From Datisca glomerata (Eukaryota > Streptophyta > Magnoliopsida > Cucurbitales > Datiscaceae): a stretch of DNA of 64,000 nt. The position numbers and the translations under genes were made by a program. This document shows positions 34,395-44,456 of the stretch, in pieces. Within the stretch, counting starts at the first letter, position 1. Every line of letters starts with the position of its first letter. The stretch is from contig QANY01002371.1 of NCBI GenBank assembly GCA_003255025.1, positions 1,550,001-1,614,000 on the forward strand, written 5' to 3'. The notes under the pieces are model-generated. The model worked only from the letters and a program-made list of their open reading frames with translations. It was not told the origin of the DNA and searched no databases.

Positions 34395-35560
34395 AAAAAC
34401 CAGGGTTATTATGAGTTGCTTCAATCGCCTCTACTATCATCTTTACATGCTAGTGAATCAGTGCAGCCCTCCTAGCCTTTACCTCTGCTTCTTCGACATG
34501 TAGTAACAGCCACCTCTCATTCAGCCACTTCAAATTCCTCTCCTCCGGACACGTTAACCCCTCCGAATACCACATTTTCTGGCAAAGACCGAGAAACTTC
34601 ACTCACAAGAACGGGATACTTTTCTTTTCTAGCCATCCAAACATCATCACCTGGTGGGGTTTTTGAAATCTCCTTGTCGATATCAGTTTCTTCCCCTGTT
34701 AAGGAGATTTGCCCCAGATCTTGCGGGCGTTGTCATAAATTTGACGGTCATGAGGGACTTGGTCCTGTCTTGCTTGTGGTACTTGAGTCTTAATCTGCGG
34801 AGCTTGGTGAGCTTGGTGATTATCTGGGTTTGGCTGAATTTGAAGAAGAATTCATTCCCCAACCAATAGAGGAAGCAAATGTTTCAATGCGATCTAGCTT
34901 GGTGAGCTTGGTGATTATTGGTTGGGGAATGAATTCTTCTTCTTTGATAAGATACTAGTTGATCCTTTGGTTGTGGTGCAAACAATATCTGGGAGGCTCA
35001 TGGTCTGAATGACAGTAGTATTGCTAATGTGAATGTGAATGAAAGAATCCAATCTAATATACACTGGAATCCCCATCCTTTTAGATATCTAAAGTTTAAC
35101 TGTGATGCCTTCTTCTTTAAATATCTCAAGTTGGCAACAATTGGCATAATTGTTGAAAATTATTTTTGGGATACTGTTTTGGTACGAGAAAAGCATGTTG
35201 ATGCTAGCAATTAGCATGTTGAACTTCTGACCTTTAGAGGATGTTGTGGCATTGCAAAGCATGAAGGTTGGAGCTGCTTTATTATTGAATTGTAAGAATC
35301 GGGTGACGTGGATGAATGAAGGCAATTATTATGACAGGAGGTTTTAGACTTTGATTGAGGATCTCAACCTCAATTTGTCAAACTTTGAAGTTGCTTCAAT
35401 AAGGGGAACATACAGAGACTTTAACACAATTGTTGACGAAATTGTAAAATTTTGTTCTAGTCAAAATTGTTGTATATGTTATCGGGCATGATAAGAACCT
35501 TTTTATTAGGAGATTTAGTCTCCCTTAATTTCAATGAAATCTATTTTTGACAAAAAAAAT
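34395..35560 (+). pseudogene. Non-LTR retrotransposon / RNase H-like remnant
   Basis: At 35,029-35,214 the frame reads NIHWNPHPFRYLKFNCDAFF, with IGIIVEN and later, in other frames, GWSCFIIE and a C-terminal IVDEIVKFCSSQNC-like segment. This follows the pattern W.PP..G..K.N.DG...G.GG..R..... of plant RNase H (RVT_3) domains at the end of LINEs and in related host genes. Asp and neighbouring residues are partly lost and stops are frequent. Upstream (34,440-34,870) a frame with Ser/Pro-rich sequence cannot be assigned. Confidence 0.6.
34801..34946. repeat. Snap-back: 27-bp inverted repeat with a flanking direct repeat
   Basis: GAAGAAGAATTCATTCCCC (continuing AACCAATA) near 34,840-34,866 is followed about 50 bp later by its exact reverse complement at about 34,918-34,944. 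AGCTTGGTGAGCTTGGTGATTA also occurs twice in direct orientation (about 34,801 and 34,894). The arrangement suggests a template-switch event. Confidence 0.85.
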
Positions 35561-36473
35561 TCATGCTCAATGCTTTTTAATTCTAATTTGTTTATCTTTT
35601 AATCATTTAATTACTACGAGATCATATTAAAACTTCCGCATAAACAGAGAGCAGAAGAAAATATGCCAATTTTTGGAATTTTCCGTAAAGTGAAAATCTA
35701 CCATTAATTCTCAAAGTTGTAATTTTTGGAGAAGACGAGCATCGTACCGCGAGAACACAAATCACTCAGAGCTTAACGACACTGAAAACCCTAGAGTTTC
35801 TCTATTACGGAGGATCCAGAACACCATACCAAATCGGTAGAAAATCTTTGCTAAGGCTTCCTTGAGGGAATCCCACATCCCTACCACCTACAAGTCAAAC
35901 TAACTAGAGAAAGGAGACCCGCAAACAGATTTGGGATCCGGTGGCTCGCGGAAACCATAGACGGAGAGGAACAACCAGCTGAGACCTATCAAACAACTAT
36001 AAAATAAATTATCTAATCCATACTATATAATAATAAATATAAATTAATCCACTCAATTATATCAATAATTAATATATTAAAAAAAATTTCATGAAAAAGT
36101 GATCGATGCAAATATAATTAAAACAATCAATAACACATAAGAAAAGAAAAACCTAACATATGCACAATAACACAGTCAAACGAAGATCAACAATCAAACA
36201 AAATTTCTCTTCAGATCAAAATGCAAGAAATCCAAATTGCAAGGGAGATCACGCCAAATAAAAAAATGCAAGAAACCCAATAACTTTCGTGATTTTCATT
36301 GTTGGATTGGGAGGATTGGGCAAGTCAAAGAGAAAATTGAAATAGAAAGATTTATAGGGAGAAAAATAGAGAGACAAAAGAGGGAGAGACTGCTCTTGCA
36401 GGAACGAAGCTTCATCAGCGGGAACAAAGCTTCACCGGCAGGAACGAAGCTTCGTGTGGTTGCTAGTGTCCAT
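35561..36473. other. Intergenic, with a short triplicated GGAACGAAGCTTC motif
   Basis: AT-rich noncoding DNA. Near 36,401-36,452 the word GGAACGAAGCTTC (once GGAACAAAGCTTC) is repeated three times at 24-27 bp spacing, just before the MITE. No gene is recognised. Confidence 0.5.
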
Positions 36474-36916
36474 TAGGGGTGCTCACGGTTCAGCTCAATC
36501 GGTTTTTTGGCCAAAGATCCAACCAAATTGAAACTTCAGTTCGGCGATAAAGTCAAACCATTCATGCTAAAAGAACCTAACCGAACCAAACCGGACCGTG
36601 AGTTTCGGTTCAAATCGATAATATTAATTAAAAATAATTTTTTAAAATAATATTTAAAAAGTATAAAATTAAATTTTTGTTTCGGCTCGGTTTGGTTTTA
36701 TAAGATATTATATATTAAAAAAATAATAATATATATAAATTTAATATTTCGGTTCTGTTCGGTTTGAAAACCATCAAGATTTTAAACTGAACCGAACCAA
36801 AACTTCGGTTCTCTCATTTTTCTGCACCGAATCGAACCAAACACGTATAAAGAATAGGCCGAACCGGTCATTTTTGATTCAGTTCGGGCGGTTCAGGATA
36901 ATTTTGAACACCCTTA
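36474..36916. mobile_element. hAT-like MITE
   Basis: A 443-bp element with ends TAGGGGTGCTCACGGTTC and, reversed, TAAGGGTGTTCAAAATTATCC. The body is rich in GGTTCGGTT / AACCGAACC words and a central AT-rich segment. Flanks GTGTCCAT (36,466-36,473) and GTCTCCAC (36,917-36,924) agree at 6 of 8 positions, consistent with an aged 8-bp hAT target duplication. No coding capacity. Confidence 0.75.
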
Positions 36917-37370
36917 GTCTCCACCCTTAGTCTTCATGAGTCTTCAACTTTACTTTTCTCAGTCCCGTGTAATCTCCTCTAAAAGGATGAGATTAAATTA
37001 TCCCATGTGGGTAAGACTAAAGAGTCCCACTGTATTAGCTAGTACGGCCTCTACATTTTCAACAAACGCCCGGCAGTACTAAAATAGTACTGTCATGCCT
37101 TTAGTATTATACAATACAGGTTACCAAACTGCCCTTATAGGCTAGGTGACTAGAAAAACAACACAAGGTGCAATAATCCGGAAGACGCTCATAATGAACA
37201 TCTATCAAGAAACAATACTCTTCTAATTGCAACATTATGAATTTTGAACTTTACCTGCAGATCAATGTCGACAAAAACTCTAGCATGATGACTAAAGTCT
37301 GTATATGAGGGTTGATTACGTGTAAAGTGCAACTCTTACGGCATATTGGGAGTGTCTCCACCAAGGACGT
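36917..37370. other. Intergenic, unassigned
   Basis: No gene is seen. TCTCCACCCTTAGTCT / AGTCTTCATGAGTCTTCAAC short repeats lie beside the MITE. The remainder is ordinary AT-rich DNA. Confidence 0.4.
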
Positions 37371-37560
37371 ACCATGAAATGTCGTCGCTGAGATGCACCC
37401 TTTGGGGTGCCACCACCAAGATGCACCCCATGGGGTGCCGCCACTGAGATGCGCCCCTTGAGGTGCCTCCACTAAGGTACCCATGGGGGTCGTCCCCATG
37501 ACAGCACCATGGGGTGTCACTCCTATGGTAGCACCATTGATGTCACCTTCATGGGTGTAC
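37370..37560. repeat. GGGGTGCC/ACCATGGGG degenerate tandem repeat
   Basis: About five units of 30-35 bp such as GGGGTGCCACCACCAAGATGCACCCC alternate with ATGGGGT. The minus-strand open frame of 109 codons (Gly/Trp/His-rich) arises from this repeat and has no recognisable domain. Confidence 0.75.
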
Positions 37561-37616
37561 CATGGAAGTGTATTGATCACTCTCTATAATGCAACTTGTA
37601 GACACACCACTACATT

Positions 37617-38330
37617 ATCACAATGAGTCATCACATCACAAACCACCAAGTCAAGTGACAAAGACTTGGGTGGACATATGATTGCCTGGGAACGTTCGGG
37701 AGGCTATGCACTAGCAGGATTAGGGGCGAGGTTACGTCGTACTAGACGGGGGACATACCTCCTCGGTACGACCACTCTAGACATTGAAGGTATGCTACCC
37801 TCCCACCTTGGGAAGGGGTATGAGGGAACCTTTGTAGAGGAGGCATTGGGTAAACACCGTCGTCGCGCCTCACCGGCTAGGCATGTTCTCCCTAGATCAT
37901 GGTATTGTACACAAAGACCCACATGACGCCACCCGATTGGCTCATGTGTAATCCTCCTCTTACTCACCTAAGCATGATCAGTCAACTTAGGTGGCATGAT
38001 TTGATTGACGGGCTTGCAACTAATCAATGTATTAGTTGCAATGGCCCCCCTCCTTTTGTTCACCTATAAAATGAGGACTCCTCCTTCATTTGGGAGGATT
38101 GGAAATTTAGAGAGAGAAGCTCCCACTTCTAGAGAGAGAGAGAGAGAATGCAAGCATTTATCACCGCCCCTTGAGTGTCTAGAGTGCTCCCCCTTCACCT
38201 CTTGGCATCCTCCCCGACGTTGTCAGGCGTTGTTCTAGTTACGAGATAAGACTAGACCACTACTGCACCTCACCCACGTGACACCTTTGCATCTACAAAG
38301 TCTCTATTCAATGTAGACTAGTCATTTTTT
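37617..38330 (+). other. Putative LTR or other retrotransposon promoter region
   Basis: The GC-richer block contains a TATA-like CACCTATAAAATGAGGACTCC (38,060-38,080). It is followed by TTCATTTGGGAGG, TTTAGAGAGAGAAGC and a (GA)n stretch, a layout typical of the U3/R region of plant LTRs. I cannot define TG..CA ends, a partner LTR, or a primer site, so the assignment is tentative. Open frames on both strands (37,666-37,967) have no recognisable content. Confidence 0.4.
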
Positions 38331-40149
38331 AAATGAATACCTATGCCACTTGCAAGATCCCTAGTATGGAGCAAAAAACTCCATACTAGAGTTTTGTTTA
38401 CCACAAAACTCCTTATTATGAGTATTGAAACGGACCCAAACTTGAGCATTGGTAGTTTTCTGCCCATTCGGGTTAAATTCGAGGACCCATGATTAAGATG
38501 AAAAAATAATAGGCCAAGCTAGGGGAGAAACTGCCTGAACCCTAGTATGGTCTTCTTGCGACCTTAAAAGTACATAAACAAAAGCCACATCCAAGTTAGA
38601 TCAATCTCCATTCATAATAGAGCTTTTGTACGTTCATCCAGACGAAACCTTTTCCTTAAATGGTAAGAAAAGAAGCACATCAACTAATATTCCTGAATAT
38701 TCCAATCCGAACGAAAGGTATTCCATCTAGAAGATACGATGATATCATCTATGAAACATAAGCAAATAGGAGTACATGTACTCCAATTTGTCTAGCCGGA
38801 TTTCACTCCGTCTAGACGTCACATGTTGGCGTCACCTGATTGGTTGATACATAACAGGAATCAACTTATCCATTAGAAATCAGTTTGGACAGGCTCCTAA
38901 TCCATTTAGATGACCTGCATAAAATTTTCCAATAAATAGATGCCTCATATTCCATTGCAAAGGGATCAAATGAATAGTATTGCTTCCCGTTTGACATCTC
39001 CATCTTCCTAGAGGGTGGGAAAGAGAGTAAAAAGAGAGAAAGAAAGAAATAGAGAAAGAAAATAGAAGAAATGTAAGAAAAAACCTCTAAGTGGACCTTT
39101 GACGCTGATGGCAAGCTCTCGTCGATCAACATTTGATAAACAACTACATCTCCACAAAAGTAGTAGGTTAGAAGATCAAGCAAGCTTCGAGGATGAAGAA
39201 CGGTGAAAAACTCCTTGAGAACACGAAGAAGATTCTAAGGAACTTTTGAAGATCTTCAAGGAGATTCAAGCATCTTCAAGCATTTCCCAAAATGATGGAA
39301 GAGTGAAGACCAACAATGGAGCCTTGTCTAGTATAGGATCCGACGAACATTAAGTGCATGTGCATGCGTTACTTTCCTCGAATAAAGGTCAAGTTGTCTA
39401 CCTCAACATGAAAGACCAATGTTCGATACATACGGCAATCAGACTATCAAGGCACCAAACCATGCCCTACCAAAGCTTTGCTGAAATTGCTAGGGGAGAA
39501 ATAGGCGTACATTTTTCCATCACCAAGCATGCAAACAAACAGTGGAGTTAGCCTAGGATTAAATTTAATCTTAGGATTAAAGAAGCATAAGTAGTAAGAC
39601 CATGATTAGGCTTCCAAGTACGATTAAACACATGATCATATAGTATAATCACTCATTAGACGCATTATTAGGGCTAGTTATCAACTTTTCAAGCATGATT
39701 GATGTATGCTTAGGGATAAGCATGAGTTCATGTGTGGTTAAAGTTAATCATCAATCTCATAGCTTCATTATTAGGATAATCAATGTAATCAAATTGTTAG
39801 TCCTAGGGAGAGGATTAGCTTCATTAAGACAAATAAACGTGATTAGTAATCTTAGGGCAAATATGGCTAATCTAATCAAAGTCAATGCTCTTGGATATTA
39901 ATGAACCTACCTTAAGTAAGGTTTCAGACAATCCACTCCTCGATTTAATCCTAAGGCTATGATTCATTGACCTGGTAACTGTCACTAATCTATGTTAGAT
40001 TAACATAAATATCGCTTAGATAACCTAAAGTTAGGTTAATGAGTGAGCACAAGAAACCTTAGGGATACAATTATAATACCCATTTCAACAGTTAACAGTT
40101 AGAACCATCAACCCTAAAAATATGGGTAATCGATGGTGCTAATTATACT
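38331..40149. other. Intergenic, unassigned, TTAGGATTAA-rich
   Basis: No recognisable gene. Positions 39,550-40,080 are rich in TTAGGATTAA / TTAATCATG words and probably belong to an old retrotransposon interior. Open frames are short and without domains. CGCCACC/TGATTGG words near 38,830 recur from 37,925, hinting at a relation to the preceding block. Confidence 0.4.
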
Positions 40150-41276
40150 TGTTAGATCGGGTTTAGATTTAAAAAAAAAATAATGAACCATGACTAGTTC
40201 ATGGGCTAAATATAAAAAATTTATCATATAAACATTTAATCCAATTAAACACAAAACCCATCAATGAACGTACATAATTATATAAACGTATTGAGAAGAG
40301 ATAGAAATAATTTATACATTTTCAATTAATGGTGGTATCCAATTTCTATCAGTCGTTCTTCATTCTTCGCGGAGTTAGAATCGATCTGCGTACTGTCAAT
40401 CACTCATTAGAATCACAAGTATATATATGAAGGAATTTCATCGGAATTGAGTATGTGCTCTCGAAACAATGATTGGAAGAGAAAAAAAAATTCTCCTCTT
40501 CCCCTTAGAGTAATCGGCGACAACTGTGTGTAGGGTAGAGAGAGAAACCTTTTCTTTTCTTATCTAACACTTAGGGATAAGATTTTCAAATCTTAAGATA
40601 TAACCCTAATACAATCTCTTATCATATTTAATTACAAAATTTATACATATACTCATATATGTCAAAACCGAAATTCCCCTCTCCATATGCATTGATATGC
40701 GATTTTTACATCTCACCTATAGCAAAAATTGTGTCAAGATTCATCAATCCAAATTGATGAATTAAATTGATCCATATCAGTTAATTAATTAATTTTTTTA
40801 TTTATTAGTTATCTAATAATTAGAAAATAACAAAATAATAAATTTAAACATTAATTTTACACTTCACTAATTTAGTAATGACACTCATTTCATATGTATA
40901 TCAGGAATTGTACATTGGTCCAAAACATGTTTTTTATCCAACTGTTGTTGTTTCTCATTCTTATGAGCTACTCCTGAGACCGAATGAACCCACATGAATA
41001 AAGTTATGAGATTCAAATACTTGACTAATTTATCTCTATAAATACTCGACCTATTATGACTTCATTATAGGTCTGATACCGATAGAACTCTCGATTCATG
41101 CGCGCTTTATTTTCTGTTAGTGTAAATAAACATTTTATATTTCACAATCTATACAACTGTTTGTGATATTACCCTTCGTGAATATCAGTAGCAAGAACGA
41201 AATGTAAAATTACCATTTTACCCCTCTAGTTATTATTTTCTTAACTCTTTTATTGACCCTGAATAAGAATACTTGT
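40150..41276 (-). repeat. LTR fragment of the copia A family, 3' part, reverse orientation
   Basis: The reverse complement matches 4,058-5,187 of the copia A LTR, for example TCAATAAAAGAGTTAAG, GGGGTAAAAT, ATTCACGAAGGGT, AACTAGTCATGGTTCATTA and the terminal GATCTAACA. There is no primer site after the LTR end (the sequence reads AGTATAATTAGC), so this is a 3' LTR or solo-LTR remnant. Homology stops at about 41,276. Confidence 0.85.
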
Positions 41277-42095
41277 AGATAATTGGAGACAAGCATTACG
41301 AGTCTTGATTCAATTTAGTTGACGAGAATTTACACTACTCAAAACTCAATCAAGGAGTGAAACTGTAGAGATATCCATTTCGGCTACTCGATAACTTGAT
41401 GCCAAAACCTCGTAGTACCAAGACATACGACACAGAGAATCAATCAAGGAATCTGGAGTTTTTAAAGGAATACCTTTGCCATTCTGTTTCATCTTCGAGA
41501 GACTTCCAATACAAGCACAAAGGAGAAAGTCAGGGGATTGATGTGTCATGCCAATAGGTTAAGGCAATCAACGAGCAATGCTAAAGGAGGATTTCAAACA
41601 TATAAAATCAAGAAGGGAGAGATATTTCTCAACATCTTACACAAGACGAGGTTCAATAAACATAAGTGCTCAACATACAAGGGTTTCAAATTCAAACCAA
41701 CATTAGAGCAAGTTGGGGAATGACAACAATTGAAGAGACATAACACAGAAGTTGATACATGATGCATGGCTACTTTGAACCAGGCCCCCATACGTAGTGT
41801 AACACATACATTCATCTTGTAAAAATGATCTTAGTGAATTTCATGCATCACATCTTTCCTAGTAAGCATGTAATTTTAATTGGATAAGAAAAAAATGAAT
41901 TCTCATTGAAGGATATTGCAAGTACTTTGAACCAGGCCCCATACGTAGATGAATATTTTGTGACTAGCATTTTTGTTGAAGGATATTGCAAGTACTTTGT
42001 AAAGAATATGCTATGTAGGTATTTTATAAAAGAACGAAAAAAAGCTGCACTAACTTTCCAGTGAAATCCTAGTTAAATATAAATTAAAACAACAC
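41277..42095. other. Intergenic with two interleaved direct repeats
   Basis: TACTTTGAACCAGGCCCC with ATACGTAG occurs at about 41,771 and 41,930. TTGAAGGATATTGCAAGTAC occurs at about 41,906 and 41,976. No gene is recognised; open frames at 41,346-41,815 have no known domain. Confidence 0.55.
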
Positions 42096-42103
42096 ATATT
42101 ACG

Positions 42104-42200
42104 CGTGTTAGGCGCTAGTCCAGTGGCGCACGTTTCTTCAATCCACTCACTTTCCTTTTTCGTGAATTGGTTTCGACTCCCAGGTCTCGTAATTTTTTGA
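42104..42200 (+). mobile_element. SINE-like tRNA-derived head
   Basis: GTTAGGCGCTAGTCCAGTGG resembles a pol III A box (TAGTCCAGTGG). GGTTTCGACTCCC about 55 bp later resembles a B box (GGTTCGANTCC). A run of T and A-rich sequence follows. No poly(A) tail or target duplication is clear, so the right boundary is unknown. Confidence 0.45.
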
Positions 42201-43400
42201 ATTTTTAATTTATTTTCTATGAAAAAGTTGATTTTAAGGTTTTAATGAGACAGTTAACTAAACATTTATCCGTAGAATGTTTTATTATACAACAAATATT
42301 TGATAAAAAATAATCTAGTATCCAAAAGATAATTAATGAAAAAAATTTGATTTTAACGATTTAATGGATAAGTAAGTGGACATTTATTTAAAATGTTTAT
42401 TATACAAAATTAATATTTGATAAATAAAAATCTAGGATCTAAAAGATAATTAATGATTTTTAATGTGAGTTATATATTAGTGTTAAATAGAAATTAATTT
42501 TGTTGTATGAAAATAAGTCATGGTTTAATTTTTCTTAAATAGACTTTTTATAATATTATTGTTATGTCTAAGATTTTTTTCAAAACAAAAAACCGAAACA
42601 CCGAAATATTCAGAATGTTTCGTTCTTTAAAAAAACTAAAATGGTCATCGAAACAGATTTGACTACTATGAAAAAAATAACCCAGTTTATTCATGAAGGA
42701 GAAAAATAAAGATGATTCATGTAAACCAAAACTGAACTTTAAGAAGATGAAATTTGAACCGATGTTGAATTTGGAGGAGAATTTGTTAAAATTTTAACAA
42801 ATAAATGAAGATGGAAAAACAATTGTGGTTGAATTTGGATAAAAAACTGTGGGTATGTTTAGCATATAAGTTTGAAGACAATGGTAAAATTAGACATGTG
42901 ACATGCTTATGTCGAATTAACATACATTTGACGGCCGGAGATTTTGTGATGGATGACGAAACTTTAAGTACTAATAGAAAAGATGTTAAAATTTAAAGAG
43001 GTAAAAATAATTTTGGATTGGAGTTTCTAGAATATTAACTCTTTAAATATTACATTAATTATAATTTTCATTGTTAGCTTATAATAGTATGCGCATCTAT
43101 TAGAAATTATTATATTAGAATATATTGTTTCAATAAATATATCACATCATAATTTAATATAATTATTTTAAAAATTTTCAAATCACATGTGAAAGTGCAA
43201 ATACACTAGTGTGTGAAAAATTCGTCTCCGCGAAAAAGGAAGAATTGTTTAGCGCGCCTTCAAGTTCACCCGCCCGAGTTCAAAATTTTCGGAACTAAAA
43301 TTTGAAAAACTAAAATATATTTAAATTTTCAAGTTTGAACTACGCAATCCCACCGCTTCCTAAATACTATTTTCAAATCCTGTCCGTCGTTTTGCACTCT
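42201..43400. other. Intergenic region upstream of H2B
   Basis: AT-rich with a roughly repeated TTGATAAAAAATAATCTAG...AAAAGATAATTAATGA block at 42,300 and 42,415. A 63-codon frame (42,805-42,996) has no recognisable domain. No gene is supported. Confidence 0.5.
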
Positions 43401-43426
43401 CCTACCATCTAACCGTTCATTCTATT

Positions 43427-43434
43427 GATCCGCG
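43427..43434 (-). promoter_or_regulatory. Plant histone octamer (CGCGGATC, reverse)
   Basis: GATCCGCG on the plus strand is the reverse of CGCGGATC, the octamer element of plant histone promoters that directs S-phase and meristem expression. It lies about 40 bp upstream of the TATA box of H2B. Confidence 0.8.
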
Positions 43435-43448
43435 TCAAACAAAACTAA

Positions 43449-43481
43449 CCAATCAACGCTGACCTATCTCCCTATATATAA
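43449..43481 (+). promoter_or_regulatory. H2B core promoter: CCAAT and TATA boxes
   Basis: CCAATCA begins at 43,449 and TATATATAA at 43,473-43,481. The TATA box is about 100 bp upstream of the H2B start codon, leaving a 5' leader of roughly 70-75 bp. Confidence 0.8.
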
Positions 43482-43580
43482 TCGAAGCCTATTATCTCAA
43501 TTTCATCCTTCACACGCATTCGCAATTTCGTTTCCAATCAGTACAACATATTTTCTCTGATATCTAATTCACCTACTTCA

Positions 43581-44006
43581 ATGGCGCCCAAGGCAGAGAA
43601 AAAGCCCGCGGAGAAGAAGCCGGCTGAGGAAAAGAAAGCTGAGAAGACCCCGGCAGAGAAGAAACCCCGAGCGGAGAAGAAGCTTCCCAAGGAGACTTCT
43701 GACAAGAAGAAAAAGAGGTCGAAGAAGAGCGTCGAGACCTACAAGATCTACATCTTCAAAGTCTTGAAGCAGGTCCATCCTGACATTGGGATCTCCAGCA
43801 AAGCCATGGGAATCATGAACAGTTTCATTAACGACATCTTCGAGAAGCTTGCTCAGGAGTCTTCTCGCCTCGCTCGATACAACAAGAAGCCGACTATAAC
43901 TTCCAGGGAGATCCAGACCGCTGTGCGCCTCGTTCTGCCTGGTGAGCTTGCCAAGCATGCCGTATCTGAGGGCACCAAGGCTGTTACTAAGTTTACTAGC
44001 TCTTAG
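43581..44006 (+). CDS. Histone H2B
   Basis: A single intact, intronless frame of 141 residues begins [20 protein letters not shown]. Residues 1-50 form the Lys/Ala/Pro-rich plant H2B tail with repeated KKPAE units. The histone fold follows, with [40 protein letters not shown] and [20 protein letters not shown]. The end AVTKFTSS carries the Lys (residue 137) that is ubiquitinated in plant H2B. It packs DNA in nucleosomes with H2A, H3 and H4. Codon use is GC-rich compared with the neighbourhood, as usual for plant core histones. The lack of introns and the octamer/TATA promoter support a replication-dependent, active gene. The antisense open frame in this span is a shadow. Confidence 0.98.
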   Translation: MAPKAEKKPAEKKPAEEKKAEKTPAEKKPRAEKKLPKETSDKKKKRSKKSVETYKIYIFKVLKQVHPDIGISSKAMGIMNSFINDIFEKLAQESSRLARYNKKPTITSREIQTAVRLVLPGELAKHAVSEGTKAVTKFTSS

Positions 44007-44456
44007 AGTTCTTGTTTGTTGTTTCGGGAATATTGGGGATGAATTAGGGTTTTGAGCAATGATCGATGATCTATCTCCCTAATGTTTTTGATTTAGGGTT
44101 TCTAGTTGTAAAGACTGCAATTGATTGTTAGTAATAGTATAGATAGCAGTTTCCTGTTTTGACCAATCTGGTATTGCTTCTCTGTAACTATTATTTGCTT
44201 TGGTTATTACTTCATCGATGTTGTTTGTTTCTTCATCATAACTAAAATTTACAATCAAACGAGTCTCATTTCCAATGTTCAAATATGAACCCCGTTTCAA
44301 AAACACTAATCTAGTAAGAATGCAGACATGTTCCTCCATTAAAAAAGAGAGAATTTCAACATCTTCATTCTTCAATCAGGAGAAAAGGCAAATGAAACAT
44401 AAAATATACACTTCAATGTCATCTCAAAACAGATTTGAGAAAGCTAATATCATACA

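Noticed and set aside
37251..37580. Gly/Trp/His-rich 109-codon frame on minus
   Set aside because: Caused by the GGGGTGCC tandem repeat; no known domain.
42805..42996. 63-codon frame upstream of H2B
   Set aside because: No domain, no promoter, AT-rich codon use and no similarity to anything recognised.
43578..43958. 126-codon antisense frame over H2B
   Set aside because: Shadow of the H2B coding sequence; Leu/Arg-rich composition is what the complement of Lys/Glu codons gives.
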